The notes under the pieces are model-generated. The model was not told the origin of the DNA, did no database searches, and saw only the letters and a list, made by a program, of their open reading frames with translations. DNA of 51,848 nt from Novosphingobium marinum (GTDB lineage Bacteria > Pseudomonadota > Alphaproteobacteria > Sphingomonadales > Sphingomonadaceae). A program made the translations under genes and the position numbers. Where the stretch lies: contig NZ_JACBZF010000010.1 of assembly GCF_013408095.1 (NCBI RefSeq), forward strand, positions 1 through 51,848, given 5' to 3'. Shown in pieces: positions 35,270 through 44,319 of the stretch (within the stretch, counting starts at the first letter, position 1; each line of letters begins with the position of its first letter).

Positions 35270-37005
35270 ACATCCGCGGCCTCGTTCTTGCTTGCGCCGT
35301 TCTCGTTGCGACGGGTCAGCTCGCCCATGCCCAGATGACTTCGGCCGATGCGCGCGCAGAGGGCGAGGCGATCGGGGAGGGCGTCCGCGATGCCACCAAC
35401 GGGTCCATCCTCGCCGATGGTGCGCAAGCGAACGTCCCGACATACGGAGGGACCGATTTTCCATCGCTCGAGTATGCTGACGATGCGGTCGGCCTGACGA
35501 CGGCCGGCGAAGCGCAGCGCTATCAGCAGGACTATCGCATCGTCGTAGATCCATACCGCAAGGTCGTCGATCCTGCGACGATCGATCTCTCCGCGGCATC
35601 CGCCATCGAAAGCGATCCCGACGCCTATCTTGGTCCCGGCGCTAGCCCGGGTGGATCGAGCGGTTCATGCAATCCACTGCCTCCCGGGGGCGGTGGCTCG
35701 ACCACCTATCTCGAGAGTTGCAACCAGGGCTCGCAGCCTTTCGACGAAGCGCGGACGTGCAGGGCTCTCCTGACAATTCAGACACAGGGTTCCCGGTATT
35801 GGGAGTACACCTGCGATGAGGGGTTCGACAGGGATGTCAATCTAGGCGCGCGGCAATGCGCCGCCATTCAAGGCCAGCTCGATGCCGGCGGTTGTCAGGA
35901 GATCAACCGGGTCCGGATAGGCCAAGGGTGCCTTCAGTGGTACGACAATGGACGCACTCGCTACTGCTCCGAACCCGGCGACCCAATTTACCGTCTGACC
36001 TATTCTTGCCCCGCGCAAACTGCGGTCTCCGGCGGCATTGAGCGGAACACGATTTCGATTGTCAGCGAGTCCGTCGACGAAACACAATGCGAAGCCACGA
36101 TCGGTGGAGCGACGTGCTCGCTCCAAGGCGAGACCTGCACGGCTCCCAGCGAGACGCGCGTCATCAATGGCTTGCCCGTAACCCGCCCGTGCTGGGAGTG
36201 GAGCCGCACGTATCAGTGCCAGGGTTTGCTTCCGGCGAACGACTGTGCTGCGCTCGAGGCACGTCCGGAATGCTCGCTCAGCCATGACGAATGTCTGAGC
36301 TACGACGCCGATGGCATCACCTGCAACGTCTATGATCGCTGGTTCCAGTGCACGACACCGGACACGGGCGCGCCTCCGCCGCCTGCCTACGTCTGTGCTG
36401 GCGACCTCTACTGCATCGACGGCGAATGCACGAGTGTCACGCGCGAGGCGTCGACCGAGTTCAAGGACGCAATGGTCGCCATGAACGTCCTGGGCGAACT
36501 CAGGGACGAGTTCGACCCGAACCAGCTCAAGATCTTCAGCGGCGAGAACCTCAAATGCACGAAGAAGGTGTTCGGGCTGTCCAATTGCTGCAGCGGGAAG
36601 GGCGTTCCCCTTCTCACGCCGTGGCTCTGCAACAGCCAGGACCGGGACGTCGACAAGAAGGATGACGCCGGGCTCTGCCATTATGTCGGCACCTACTGCT
36701 CGGACAAGATCCTCGGCGTCTGCGTGACGCGCAAGCAATCCTACTGCTGCTACGGGAGCAAGCTGGTCCGCATCCTCAACGAGCAAGGCAAGGCTCAGCT
36801 AGGGATGCGATGGGGCAAGGCCAAGGAGCCCGACTGCGAGGGTTTCCTCATTGCCCAGTTCCAGCAGCTCGACCTCAGCCGGATGGATTTCCGCGAGGTT
36901 TACGCTGAGTTCGTCGATGCGGCCAAGCTGCCCGACGAGATCGAAATGTCGCTCCAGATCCAGACCAAGATTGAAGACTACTACACTCTGAATGGAGGGA
37001 CTTGA
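35266..37005 (+). CDS. traN: TraN, mating-pair stabilisation outer-membrane protein
   Basis: A 579-residue cysteine-rich protein with a signal peptide (ending AHAQ, about residue 22). The cysteines (more than 40 by eye) concentrate in residues 125-400 and again in 425-505. The C-terminal part has the TraN-type phrase KCTKKVFGLSNCCSGKGVPL, and YCCYGSKLVRILNEQG. TraN contacts recipient outer-membrane proteins in F-type systems. The variable middle segment probably sets recipient preference. The GTG start overlaps trbC. Confidence 0.92.
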   Translation: MNIRGLVLACAVLVATGQLAHAQMTSADARAEGEAIGEGVRDATNGSILADGAQANVPTYGGTDFPSLEYADDAVGLTTAGEAQRYQQDYRIVVDPYRKVVDPATIDLSAASAIESDPDAYLGPGASPGGSSGSCNPLPPGGGGSTTYLESCNQGSQPFDEARTCRALLTIQTQGSRYWEYTCDEGFDRDVNLGARQCAAIQGQLDAGGCQEINRVRIGQGCLQWYDNGRTRYCSEPGDPIYRLTYSCPAQTAVSGGIERNTISIVSESVDETQCEATIGGATCSLQGETCTAPSETRVINGLPVTRPCWEWSRTYQCQGLLPANDCAALEARPECSLSHDECLSYDADGITCNVYDRWFQCTTPDTGAPPPPAYVCAGDLYCIDGECTSVTREASTEFKDAMVAMNVLGELRDEFDPNQLKIFSGENLKCTKKVFGLSNCCSGKGVPLLTPWLCNSQDRDVDKKDDAGLCHYVGTYCSDKILGVCVTRKQSYCCYGSKLVRILNEQGKAQLGMRWGKAKEPDCEGFLIAQFQQLDLSRMDFREVYAEFVDAAKLPDEIEMSLQIQTKIEDYYTLNGGT

Positions 37006-37006
37006 A

Positions 37007-37384
37007 GTGTCGGGCGGCGAAGTCATTGCGTTTCAGAAAGGGGATCCGTTCCCAGCTGCCGAGGTGCTCGATCTCGCAATCAGCGTCGCGATCGGACGCA
37101 ACCTTGCTGCCAGCGAGGAGGAGATGTTCTCGCGCATCCACGACTGGTTCCTGCGGCCAGCATCAAGGGCGGAGCTCGTGGCCGCTATCGGCCGATTGCT
37201 CGAACGCGGTTGGATCTCCCGGGCGGGCGAGAGCGCCTTCGATTTCTGCCTCACCGACGCCGGCATCGACGGCGCGACGACCCTGTCCGGCGGAATGATC
37301 CGGATGATCGACCGTGGTCGGGGTCACCTCAAGACCGCCTTCCTCCTGCAGATGCTCGACCTCGACAAAGGGAAACGCTCATGA
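37007..37384 (+). CDS. Small protein between traN and traF, winged-helix-like
   Basis: A 125-residue soluble protein. GTG at 37007 has GGAGGG about 8 bases upstream; an ATG at 36992 inside traN would add 5 residues. Residues about 40-85 (MFSRIHDWFLRPASRAELVA, then LLERGWISRAGESAFDFCLT) read like a winged-helix domain, with helix, turn, recognition-like helix and wing. A cytoplasmic DNA-binding-like protein inside a run of periplasmic proteins is odd and could be a regulator. The traF start overlaps its stop by ATGA. Confidence 0.65.
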   Translation: MSGGEVIAFQKGDPFPAAEVLDLAISVAIGRNLAASEEEMFSRIHDWFLRPASRAELVAAIGRLLERGWISRAGESAFDFCLTDAGIDGATTLSGGMIRMIDRGRGHLKTAFLLQMLDLDKGKRS

Positions 37385-38187
37385 ACAAGCTCGCTTTGCT
37401 CAGCCTTGCGGCAGTAGTCGCCGCAGCCACGGCCCCCAGTTTGGCGCAGACGGCGGACACGGCGTCCCAGCGCGATGCCTTCTACTGCCACGAGCGCAAG
37501 CTCGGGTCGTGGTTCTACTGCAATTCCGAGAAGGTGAAGCGCGAGGCGAAGGAGAGGGAGCAACAGCCCGCCCAAACCGTACCCGCCGTGGAGCGAATGG
37601 CGGCGATCACCAAGCAGCTCGACGAACTCAAGGCGCTCGCGATCCTCGAACCGACCTCCGAGAACATCGTCAACTACATCCGCTTTCAGCGTGAGCAGCT
37701 CGATCGTGCGTCGACCTTCGCCGATACGTGGAGCAGGTCGATCTGGCAGAACCCCGAGCTCGACTACACACTCGAACGGCCAGTGGGCACCTTGGCCAAG
37801 CAGACCTGGCTCACGGACCGCCGCGACCAGCGCGAGGGATCGATGCAGGCGCTCACGCAGCGCTACGGCGTCTTCTACTTCTACTCTTCGAGCTGCTCGG
37901 CGTGCCGGACGTTCTCGCCGGTCATGCGCGCGTTGTCCGACAACTACGGCCTCGAAGTGCTGGCTGTATCAATGGACGGTGGTCCGAATGAGCTCTTCCC
38001 GAATTACGTGATCGACAGCGGACAGTACCAGCGAATGGGTCTTCAGGGAGGCACCGTGCCGGCGATCGTCCTGTTCGACACGCAAACCAAGCAGCCGATC
38101 CCGATCGGCTACGGCGTCATGGCGGCCGACGAAGTCATGCAGCGCATCTTCTACCTCACGCAGATCGAGCCAGGGAGCGATTACTGA
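37381..38187 (+). CDS. traF: TraF (F-type), thioredoxin-like periplasmic protein
   Basis: A 268-residue periplasmic protein with signal MNKLALLSLAAVVAAATAPS(LAQ). The N-terminal half has DAFYCHERKLGSWFYC, typical of F TraF. The C-terminal thioredoxin fold here keeps a CxxC (SSSCSACRTFSPVM, about residue 172). Cis-Pro lies in GGTVPAIVLFD. It assists folding of the cysteine-rich transfer proteins. Its stop overlaps the traH start (TGATG). Confidence 0.92.
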   Translation: MNKLALLSLAAVVAAATAPSLAQTADTASQRDAFYCHERKLGSWFYCNSEKVKREAKEREQQPAQTVPAVERMAAITKQLDELKALAILEPTSENIVNYIRFQREQLDRASTFADTWSRSIWQNPELDYTLERPVGTLAKQTWLTDRRDQREGSMQALTQRYGVFYFYSSSCSACRTFSPVMRALSDNYGLEVLAVSMDGGPNELFPNYVIDSGQYQRMGLQGGTVPAIVLFDTQTKQPIPIGYGVMAADEVMQRIFYLTQIEPGSDY

Positions 38188-39629
38188 TGTCTACTCGGAC
38201 GAGAGGCGGCATCGCCGCCCGTTTCGCAAAACGCGCCGGTGTCGCTCTCTGCGCGGTGGCGACGACAGGCATGGCCGCTGCGCCGGTCAGCGCGCAGGTT
38301 GGGGCCGAGCTCAACGATTTCTTCAACGACATGGGTGCGGCGGCCAACGCGACCGGGCCGACCGCCTATCAGGGCCAATCCGCGGGCTATTATTCGGGTG
38401 GGAACATCTGGACACGGTTTCCGCAGAAGAGCGTGAACCCGGTCAATCTGCAACTGCCCTCGATCAAGGCGGGTTGCGGCGGCATCGACGTCTTCTCGGG
38501 CAGCTTCTCCTTCATCAACACCGACGAGATCGTCGCGATGATGAAGGCGACCGCCAACAATGCGCTCGGCTTCGCCTTCCAGCTCGCCATCAAGTCGATC
38601 AGCCCGCAGATCGCCTCGACGATCGAAGAGATGGCGCAGAAGGCTCAGCAGATGAACCAGTTCAACATGAACAGCTGCGAAACCGCTCAAAATCTCGTCG
38701 GCGGTTTGTGGGGAAAGTCGGACCGCATGTCGTCGGAGATCTGCAAGTCGATCGGCAACAGCCAGGGGCTCTTTTCGGACTGGGCGAAAGGCCGTCACGA
38801 ATGCGGGACCGGCGGTCAGCGGGAGTCGACGATCGCTGCGAACAGCGATCCGAACATTCCGTCGGAAAGCTACAACTTCACGTGGGATATGCTGAAGCAG
38901 AGCTATCCGAGCTTCTCTCCCCAATTCCGCGAGTACCTCATGACGTTCGTGGGGACCGTCATCTATTATCAGGATGGCGATGGGAGCGGAAGGCGCGGCT
39001 ACCAGTTCTTCGGGCAAGGCGATCGCGCGCTCCTGACGGCGCTTCTCGACGGCACGAACTCGGTCACGATGCTGAAGTGCGATACGATCGACAAGTGTCT
39101 CAATCCGACGACTCAGACCATGTCGGTCGACCAGGCGCAGGCATTGAAGCCTCGCGTCCGTGCGATGATCGAGAGCATGAATGCCAAGATCCGGTCGAAC
39201 ACCGCGCTGACGTCGGACGAGATCGGACTGCTCGGCGCGACCACGATCCCGCTATACAAGATCATTTCGGTCAACGCGGCGGCGACGCTTGGCGGAATGA
39301 CAGCCAATGACATGAACGATCTGGCCGAGATTGTGTCGATGGATCTGCTCGATGCGCTTGCGCAGCAATATTACGGCTACGCATCGCGGGGAGTCGGGAC
39401 GTTCCAGAACGCGAACGAGGAAGCGCTGTCGCAATGGCGTGACCAGATCGTCTCCGTGCGCCACGTCCTCGATGGATATTCCCAAGGCATGAACCTGCGC
39501 CTCGATCGAACGCAGCACGTCATCCAGCGCGCGGTCTTCCTGGAGGGCACGCTGCGCAACAATCTCTCCCCGCAGATGTCGGCGGCGCTGTCCTTCAGCA
39601 CGTCGCTGTCGAACCAAGGCGTCCAGTAA
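38187..39629 (+). CDS. traH: TraH, F-type conjugal transfer protein
   Basis: A 480-residue periplasmic protein with a signal ending near PVSAQ (about residue 34). The conserved phrase YYSGGNIWTRFPQKSVNPVN is near the N-terminus. A GCGGIDVFSGSFSFINTDEI block, typical of TraH, follows, then a helical C-terminal half. TraH is needed for pilus assembly and mating-pair stabilisation. Length matches the family (about 460). Confidence 0.94.
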   Translation: MSTRTRGGIAARFAKRAGVALCAVATTGMAAAPVSAQVGAELNDFFNDMGAAANATGPTAYQGQSAGYYSGGNIWTRFPQKSVNPVNLQLPSIKAGCGGIDVFSGSFSFINTDEIVAMMKATANNALGFAFQLAIKSISPQIASTIEEMAQKAQQMNQFNMNSCETAQNLVGGLWGKSDRMSSEICKSIGNSQGLFSDWAKGRHECGTGGQRESTIAANSDPNIPSESYNFTWDMLKQSYPSFSPQFREYLMTFVGTVIYYQDGDGSGRRGYQFFGQGDRALLTALLDGTNSVTMLKCDTIDKCLNPTTQTMSVDQAQALKPRVRAMIESMNAKIRSNTALTSDEIGLLGATTIPLYKIISVNAAATLGGMTANDMNDLAEIVSMDLLDALAQQYYGYASRGVGTFQNANEEALSQWRDQIVSVRHVLDGYSQGMNLRLDRTQHVIQRAVFLEGTLRNNLSPQMSAALSFSTSLSNQGVQ

Positions 39630-39641
39630 GGATCAGGGACC

Positions 39642-42416
39642 ATGATGGAGATCTTCACGATTGGGGGCGGGGAATACATCGTCAACGTCCTCAACGCGGT
39701 CTCCGCATGGACGGGGGGAGGGGGCTTCCGTTCGCTTCTCCGGGTCGTGATGGTGATGGGTTTCATATACACGCTTCTGATCGTCGCCTTCAGTTTGAAC
39801 TGGCGCGCCTGGCTCAACTGGTTCCTGGGTGCGACACTCATTTACGGGGCACTCATCGTTCCGACGACCACCGTGCAGGTCACCGATCGCCTCAATCCCA
39901 GTCTGGCACCCTCGACGGTCGGCAACGTCCCGGTTGGTCTGGCCCTCATCGCGTCGGTCAGCTCGACTGCCGGCGACTGGTTGACGCGCACGGCCGAGAC
40001 CGTCTTCACGATGCCTGGCACCCTGCAGATGTCGAACAACGGTATGATCTATGGAGCGAGGCTCTGGGATCGCACCCGGGACTTCCAGATCCGCGACCCC
40101 CGCATCAGCGCCAATCTCGAGGAGTATTTCAAGCAGTGCCTCTTCTATGACATCTTGCTCGGCCATGCGTCTTTCGACACGATCGCGAACTCGAACGACA
40201 TCCTGACCGATATGGGCCCCGGCTCGCCGGCGCGAGGTATGAAGTGGATCCCTGCCACGGGCACCCCGACGATCGTGACTTGCCAGGCAGGATACACGAG
40301 CCTTCAGAGCGGAATTGTCACCTATACCGATGCGCAGCTCGAGGAGGAGGGCCGCAAGCTCTTTCCAGGCCTCACGCCCGCGGCTGCTCGCGCCAAACTG
40401 ATCGCCGACCTCCCAGTCATCGCCAATCAGTTCCACGGTAGCAGTCAGACCGCGCAACAGATTTTCCATCAACGCTCGCTGGTGAGTGCCTTCCTCGAAG
40501 CGCGCGCCAATCTCGGTGCGGCTGATGGCGATACATTCGCCATGCTCCGCGCCGAGGAACAGGCGCGCAACACCTACACGTCGATCACACAGCAAGCGAT
40601 GACGTGGGTCCCGCTTCTCAACATCGTGCTGACCGTCGTCTTCTATGCGATGTTCCCGGTCCTCTTTCCGCTCTTCCTTCTTCCGCGCACAGGGGTGACC
40701 GCGCTGAAAGGTTATTTCACCGGCTTCTTCTATCTGGCCGCATGGGGCCCACTCTATGTGGTCTTGCACATGTTCATCATGGATCGCGCGTCGGACTCGT
40801 TGAATGCGACCGCGCCGGGCGGCATCACGATGGCAGGCATGGCCGGTATCGATGCTGTCAACGCCGATACCGCGACGATTGCAGGCTTCCTGATGATGTC
40901 GATTCCGTTCCTTGCTGCCGGCATGGCGCGGGGAGCGATGGCCGTATCATCGCAAGCGACGTCGATGCTCGCGCCAGCACAGGCTGCAGCGGAAGCGGCG
41001 GCTGTCGAGCGAACGACCGGTAACTATTCCTACGGGAACGAGAGCTACATGAACCTGTCGAGCTCCAACCGGCAAGCCAACCAGTGGAACACCGCGCCTT
41101 CGTTCACGGGTGGAGCCGCGGTCCAGTCGATGGTGAATTCGAACGGAACGTTCACCAAAACAATGGCCGATGGTTCGTCGGTCTTCGACACCTCTCCGGG
41201 TATGAGCCGCCTTGCGTTCGGCTCGTCGCTCAGTTCTTTCAACAACGCGGAAAGGCAGCAGACGCTTTCGGAGCTGGAGACGGCGCGAAATACATTGACC
41301 CAGGAACGTTCGCGCGCAGTTTCTTTTCTTGATCGCACCTCGACCAGGCAAACCAGTGGTGTTCGAAATTCGAGTGGGTCGGAGAGTTCGGCCGGTTATC
41401 GTTCTGGCGAGAATATTCAGCGCTTCGATAACCAGTCGGTGGATGCCCGAGACGGCGTCAACGAAAGTGAACGCATCACGACCACTTCCGGGAAGCAGCA
41501 GACGCAAACCGATAGGCTGGAAACTAGCCGGGGAGGAAGTATCGGCGTCGGCGCCGGTGGTGGCCGAGGCGGTAGCAATCAACGTGGAGGCGGTGGGCGA
41601 CCCGGTATCAGCGGCGGAGTACAGGCAGGAGTTTCGGGCCAGGGCGTCTATGTGGACAGTGTCGATCGCGGAGGTCGTCGCGATCAGTCGAATGGCTTCG
41701 ACTCATCGACATCGGACAACCGCTCGAACGGATCGAATGTTACGCAGGACAGCGGCACATATTCGCAGAGCGGCAGTTTTAACCGAAGCGAAGCATACAC
41801 CGACAACTCCCATTCTCGTGAGCAGGCGCTCGAACAGATCCGAAGGATTGATGGGCGCATTGCGGAGATCGATGAAACTGCGCTTTCTCTTAGCAGTAAC
41901 ACATCCACGCGGGATGGCGTCGGCGCGATCGTGAACTTCGACATGAGCCAGATCGTGGCAGGTCGTTATCAGGAGAAAGCCGCTGAAATGGGCATTACGG
42001 CGCCCAGTCTTGCCCGCACAGACTACTCCCCTCAGGAACAGGCTGCTTACGATCTGGTGGCCCGCGAAATCATCTCCGATTATTACGATCAGCGCGTCGC
42101 CCCGTATAAGGATTTGATCCCCCAGAGTGGGTCAATCATCGGAAATGTTTCTGTTCCTGGGGAATTTTCCGAAGCCGACCTTCGTGGGTCCGCGCCGCGT
42201 CGTTCACATGGGGGAGCGCGCAACTTGGCAAGTGGCTCGTCCGACGGTTCGATTGGCAAGAGAATCGACGACGGAGGCACCTCGCTAGGACAGCGGCTCG
42301 ATGCGAATACCCAGCGATATGGTCAGCGCCGACGTGAATTTGATGAGGATCAGAGATCGCCCGATGGATCGGAGGAACGCTTTGACCGGAGATTCTATGA
42401 TCGGGATCAAAGATGA
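39642..42416 (+). CDS. traG: TraG, F-type pilus assembly and mating-pair protein
   Basis: A 924-residue protein. The N-terminal 450 residues are a membrane domain with hydrophobic segments near residues 30-75, 325-350 and 420-440 (including SLNWRAWLNWFLGATLIYGA). The C-terminal 480 residues are hydrophilic, Ser/Gly/Asn-rich and low in complexity (GVGAGGGRGGSNQRGGGGRP) with coiled segments. In F the N-domain serves pilus assembly and the C-domain serves mating-pair stabilisation and entry exclusion. The low-complexity tail is unusually rich. It is the last tra gene on this strand. Confidence 0.92.
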   Translation: MMEIFTIGGGEYIVNVLNAVSAWTGGGGFRSLLRVVMVMGFIYTLLIVAFSLNWRAWLNWFLGATLIYGALIVPTTTVQVTDRLNPSLAPSTVGNVPVGLALIASVSSTAGDWLTRTAETVFTMPGTLQMSNNGMIYGARLWDRTRDFQIRDPRISANLEEYFKQCLFYDILLGHASFDTIANSNDILTDMGPGSPARGMKWIPATGTPTIVTCQAGYTSLQSGIVTYTDAQLEEEGRKLFPGLTPAAARAKLIADLPVIANQFHGSSQTAQQIFHQRSLVSAFLEARANLGAADGDTFAMLRAEEQARNTYTSITQQAMTWVPLLNIVLTVVFYAMFPVLFPLFLLPRTGVTALKGYFTGFFYLAAWGPLYVVLHMFIMDRASDSLNATAPGGITMAGMAGIDAVNADTATIAGFLMMSIPFLAAGMARGAMAVSSQATSMLAPAQAAAEAAAVERTTGNYSYGNESYMNLSSSNRQANQWNTAPSFTGGAAVQSMVNSNGTFTKTMADGSSVFDTSPGMSRLAFGSSLSSFNNAERQQTLSELETARNTLTQERSRAVSFLDRTSTRQTSGVRNSSGSESSAGYRSGENIQRFDNQSVDARDGVNESERITTTSGKQQTQTDRLETSRGGSIGVGAGGGRGGSNQRGGGGRPGISGGVQAGVSGQGVYVDSVDRGGRRDQSNGFDSSTSDNRSNGSNVTQDSGTYSQSGSFNRSEAYTDNSHSREQALEQIRRIDGRIAEIDETALSLSSNTSTRDGVGAIVNFDMSQIVAGRYQEKAAEMGITAPSLARTDYSPQEQAAYDLVAREIISDYYDQRVAPYKDLIPQSGSIIGNVSVPGEFSEADLRGSAPRRSHGGARNLASGSSDGSIGKRIDDGGTSLGQRLDANTQRYGQRRREFDEDQRSPDGSEERFDRRFYDRDQR

Positions 42417-42447
42417 AACCGAGCCTTTTTAGAGAAACCCGGCCAGC

Positions 42448-42663
42448 CTACATGCTGGCGAAAGCTACGATCATGAAAAGGATAGCTAAAACGAGAGCGG
42501 TCAGAGAGCCAGAGCTTGTTTCGCCAGAACTGTAAGAAGCATCAAAGCCATCATCGAGGAGGATTCGTTCATCTCGCATCGATGCGCCACGCGATGGGTC
42601 ACCGGTCTTAACGACGTACTCGATCGGTCCGTCATTTGCGTATGGATCAAAGGTTTCCATCAT
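42448..42663 (-). CDS. Small tail-anchored-like membrane protein, unknown
   Basis: A 71-residue protein, METFDPYANDGPIEYVVKTG onward after an extra first Met. It has an acidic, polar N-terminus and a single C-terminal hydrophobic helix (LTALVLAILFMIVAFASM). AGGAG lies 3 bases before ATG 42663 and 6 before ATG 42660. It faces the end of traG with a 31-base gap. Function unknown; exclusion or membrane accessory roles would suit the place but have no direct support. Confidence 0.55.
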   Translation of the reverse strand: MMETFDPYANDGPIEYVVKTGDPSRGASMRDERILLDDGFDASYSSGETSSGSLTALVLAILFMIVAFASM

Positions 42664-42920
42664 TCGCTCCTGTCTGGGCATAGCATTCTAGGTCATTAAA
42701 AACAATAACTGGCGGAATGCTGCGTTCAAATCAGGACGGGCGGTCCGTTACGGAGTCCTTTGATCGAGGTCCTTGCGGGCAATTCCAAACCTGCGCATGG
42801 GACAGGGTTGGAAGGCAGTGCACACATTGCATGCTTAATCGAAGATTTGAATCACAGGGCAGGGCGGTGATTCAGTTTCTGCGTTGGATTTGAGGGCTTC
42901 GGTGTGAGCAATGTTTTTCC

Positions 42921-43193
42921 ATGGCAAAGCACTTCGAATGCCGCGAGCACTGGCGGGCTGTCGACACCGTGCGCAATATCGCACGCGACTATCAACTCAC
43001 GGTCACGCTCGACCTGTTTGGCTGGACCGTCGTCGAACGTCACTGGGGTCGCATAGGTTGTAACGGGAAGGGCGCGCGCGACAGCTTTCCGAATTCGGCG
43101 TCGGCTCGGCGTTTTGTCGATGCAGCTCGTCGTCGACGCGGAAGCGCCAAGCGCCGGATCGGAGTGGCATATCGGTCCGTTGAAGAAACATAG
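42921..43193 (+). CDS. Small WGR-domain protein, copy 1
   Basis: A 90-residue protein made almost wholly of a WGR domain: YQLTVTLDLFGWTVVERHWG, then RIGCNGKGARDSFPNSASAR and the helix RRFVDAARRRRGSAKRR. WGR domains bind nucleic acid in PARP enzymes and occur alone in many alphaproteobacterial mobile regions. A near-identical paralogue lies at 45682-45954 with 9 or 10 substitutions. No strong ribosome-binding site precedes the ATG. The leader of about 90 bases is conserved between the two copies. Confidence 0.75.
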   Translation: MAKHFECREHWRAVDTVRNIARDYQLTVTLDLFGWTVVERHWGRIGCNGKGARDSFPNSASARRFVDAARRRRGSAKRRIGVAYRSVEET

Positions 43194-43254
43194 GCGAGCG
43201 ACCTTTCACATCCCGTAGCCATGGTTTCAGGCAGTTTGGGAAAATAGGCTTTCC

Positions 43255-43300
43255 AATCTCCGCATGTACTGTCGCGAATGTATTGCGCAATGCGGAGATT
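43255..43300. repeat. Perfect 11-bp inverted repeat at the end of repeat copy 1
   Basis: AATCTCCGCAT (43255-43265) and ATGCGGAGATT (43290-43300) are perfect inverted arms with a 24-base spacer. The same place in copy 2 (ending 46062) keeps the right arm but has substitutions in the left arm. It could be a recombinase core site or a terminator of the WGR gene; there is no T run. Confidence 0.5.
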
Positions 43301-43481
43301 AAGAGAACTGGTCTGCTTTTGAGCGGGATGCCGAAACATTGTCAGCGCGGATACCTCGCAGACTAGACGTCCGAGATCTCGCGGCTGAGGCGTGAGTTCG
43401 ACCGCAGGTTTGGGCCCTGAGTCCGAGCTAAGGTTTGTAGACTTCGCCAAACACCAAGCTTGGCTTGGCAAAAGCGGAAAG

Positions 43482-43506
43482 CTTCAAACTGGATTTTGGT
43501 TTGAAG
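43482..43506. promoter_or_regulatory. Candidate operator upstream of abiEi
   Basis: CTTCAAAC-N9-GTTTGAAG is a perfect inverted repeat ending 19 bases before the AbiEi ATG. A second overlapping pair, TTTTGG...CCAAAA, follows. AbiEi antitoxins are known to autorepress through inverted repeats in their promoter, so this is a good candidate site. Confidence 0.5.
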
Positions 43507-43525
43507 GTATGCCAAAACACGAAGC

Positions 43526-44311
43526 ATGACTAAGCGTTCGGACGGCAAGCTAAACCGGCTCCAGCGGGAACTCCCCGAGGGACTCCTGGCCGATGCCGCG
43601 TGGATGGAGGCTCACGGCTATTCATCGGCGCTGCGCAGCCAGTATGTCCGCGCTGGCTGGCTCGAAAGTCCGGCGCGGCGGGTCTATCGTCGCTCGCGCG
43701 CGCCGTTGACATGGCCGCAGGTGGTTATCTCGCTCCAGACCGTGCTGGACCTGCCGCTGACCGTCGGCGGGCGCACCGCACTCGAACAGCTAGGCTATGC
43801 CCATTACCTTTCGGCGGAGATGCGCGAGGTTCACCTCTACGGGCCGAAGCGACCGCCGACATGGCTGGACAGCTTGCCGCTCGACGTAGCCTTCCGCTGG
43901 CACAACAGTCTGCGTCTGTTTCCCGGCGATGCCGGCGCGCCGCCGGAACCCAGCCCGGTCATGGTCAGCGCCGCTGGCCTAAGCTTGCCCATCCGCTATG
44001 CCAGCAAGGAACGCGCCGTGCTCGAGCTGCTCGACGAGTTGCCCAAGCATGAGAGTTTCCATCAAGTCGATGCCCTGATGGAAGGGCTGAGCGATCTCAG
44101 CCCGCGTCGCCTGCAAACCCTGCTGGAGACGTGTGCCAGCGTGAAGGTAAAACGGCTATTCCTGTTCTTCGCGGACCGCCACCGGCATGCCTGGCGATCC
44201 CGGCTCGATGTGACCCGTGTCGATCTTGGATCGGGGAAGCGCGTCCTGGTCAGAGGTGGCACGCTCGACCCCGGCTACCACATAACCGTACCGTCCGATC
44301 TGGCGGGGTAG
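43526..44311 (+). CDS. abiEi: AbiEi-family antitoxin (type IV toxin-antitoxin system)
   Basis: A 261-residue antitoxin/transcription repressor. The N-terminal winged-helix part (LPEGLLADAAWMEAHGYSSA, then YVRAGWLESPARRVYRRS) is the AbiEi DNA-binding domain. The C-terminal half (SKERAVLELLDELPKHESFH, then LSPRRLQTLLETCASVKVKR) is the typical AbiEi C-domain. In type IV systems the antitoxin counteracts the toxin's effect and represses the promoter. The toxin gene starts 8 bases after its stop. Start ATG 43526 lies just after the inverted repeat. Confidence 0.88.
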   Translation: MTKRSDGKLNRLQRELPEGLLADAAWMEAHGYSSALRSQYVRAGWLESPARRVYRRSRAPLTWPQVVISLQTVLDLPLTVGGRTALEQLGYAHYLSAEMREVHLYGPKRPPTWLDSLPLDVAFRWHNSLRLFPGDAGAPPEPSPVMVSAAGLSLPIRYASKERAVLELLDELPKHESFHQVDALMEGLSDLSPRRLQTLLETCASVKVKRLFLFFADRHRHAWRSRLDVTRVDLGSGKRVLVRGGTLDPGYHITVPSDLAG

Positions 44312-44319
44312 CGGGCATC

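Larger units (their letters stand above)
42831..43300 (+). repeat. Direct repeat, copy 1 (WGR cassette)
   Basis: From ATGCTTAATCGAAGATTTGA to GCGGAGATT this ~470-base block recurs at 45592-46062 in the same orientation. The first ~360 bases (leader plus WGR gene) are nearly identical. The last ~105 are recognisable but diverged. The copies bracket the AbiEi/AbiEii genes and an integrase remnant. Confidence 0.85.

Noticed and set aside
39633..40769. 378-codon minus-strand frame opposite traG
   Set aside because: It overlaps the conserved membrane domain of TraG and has shadow-like composition.
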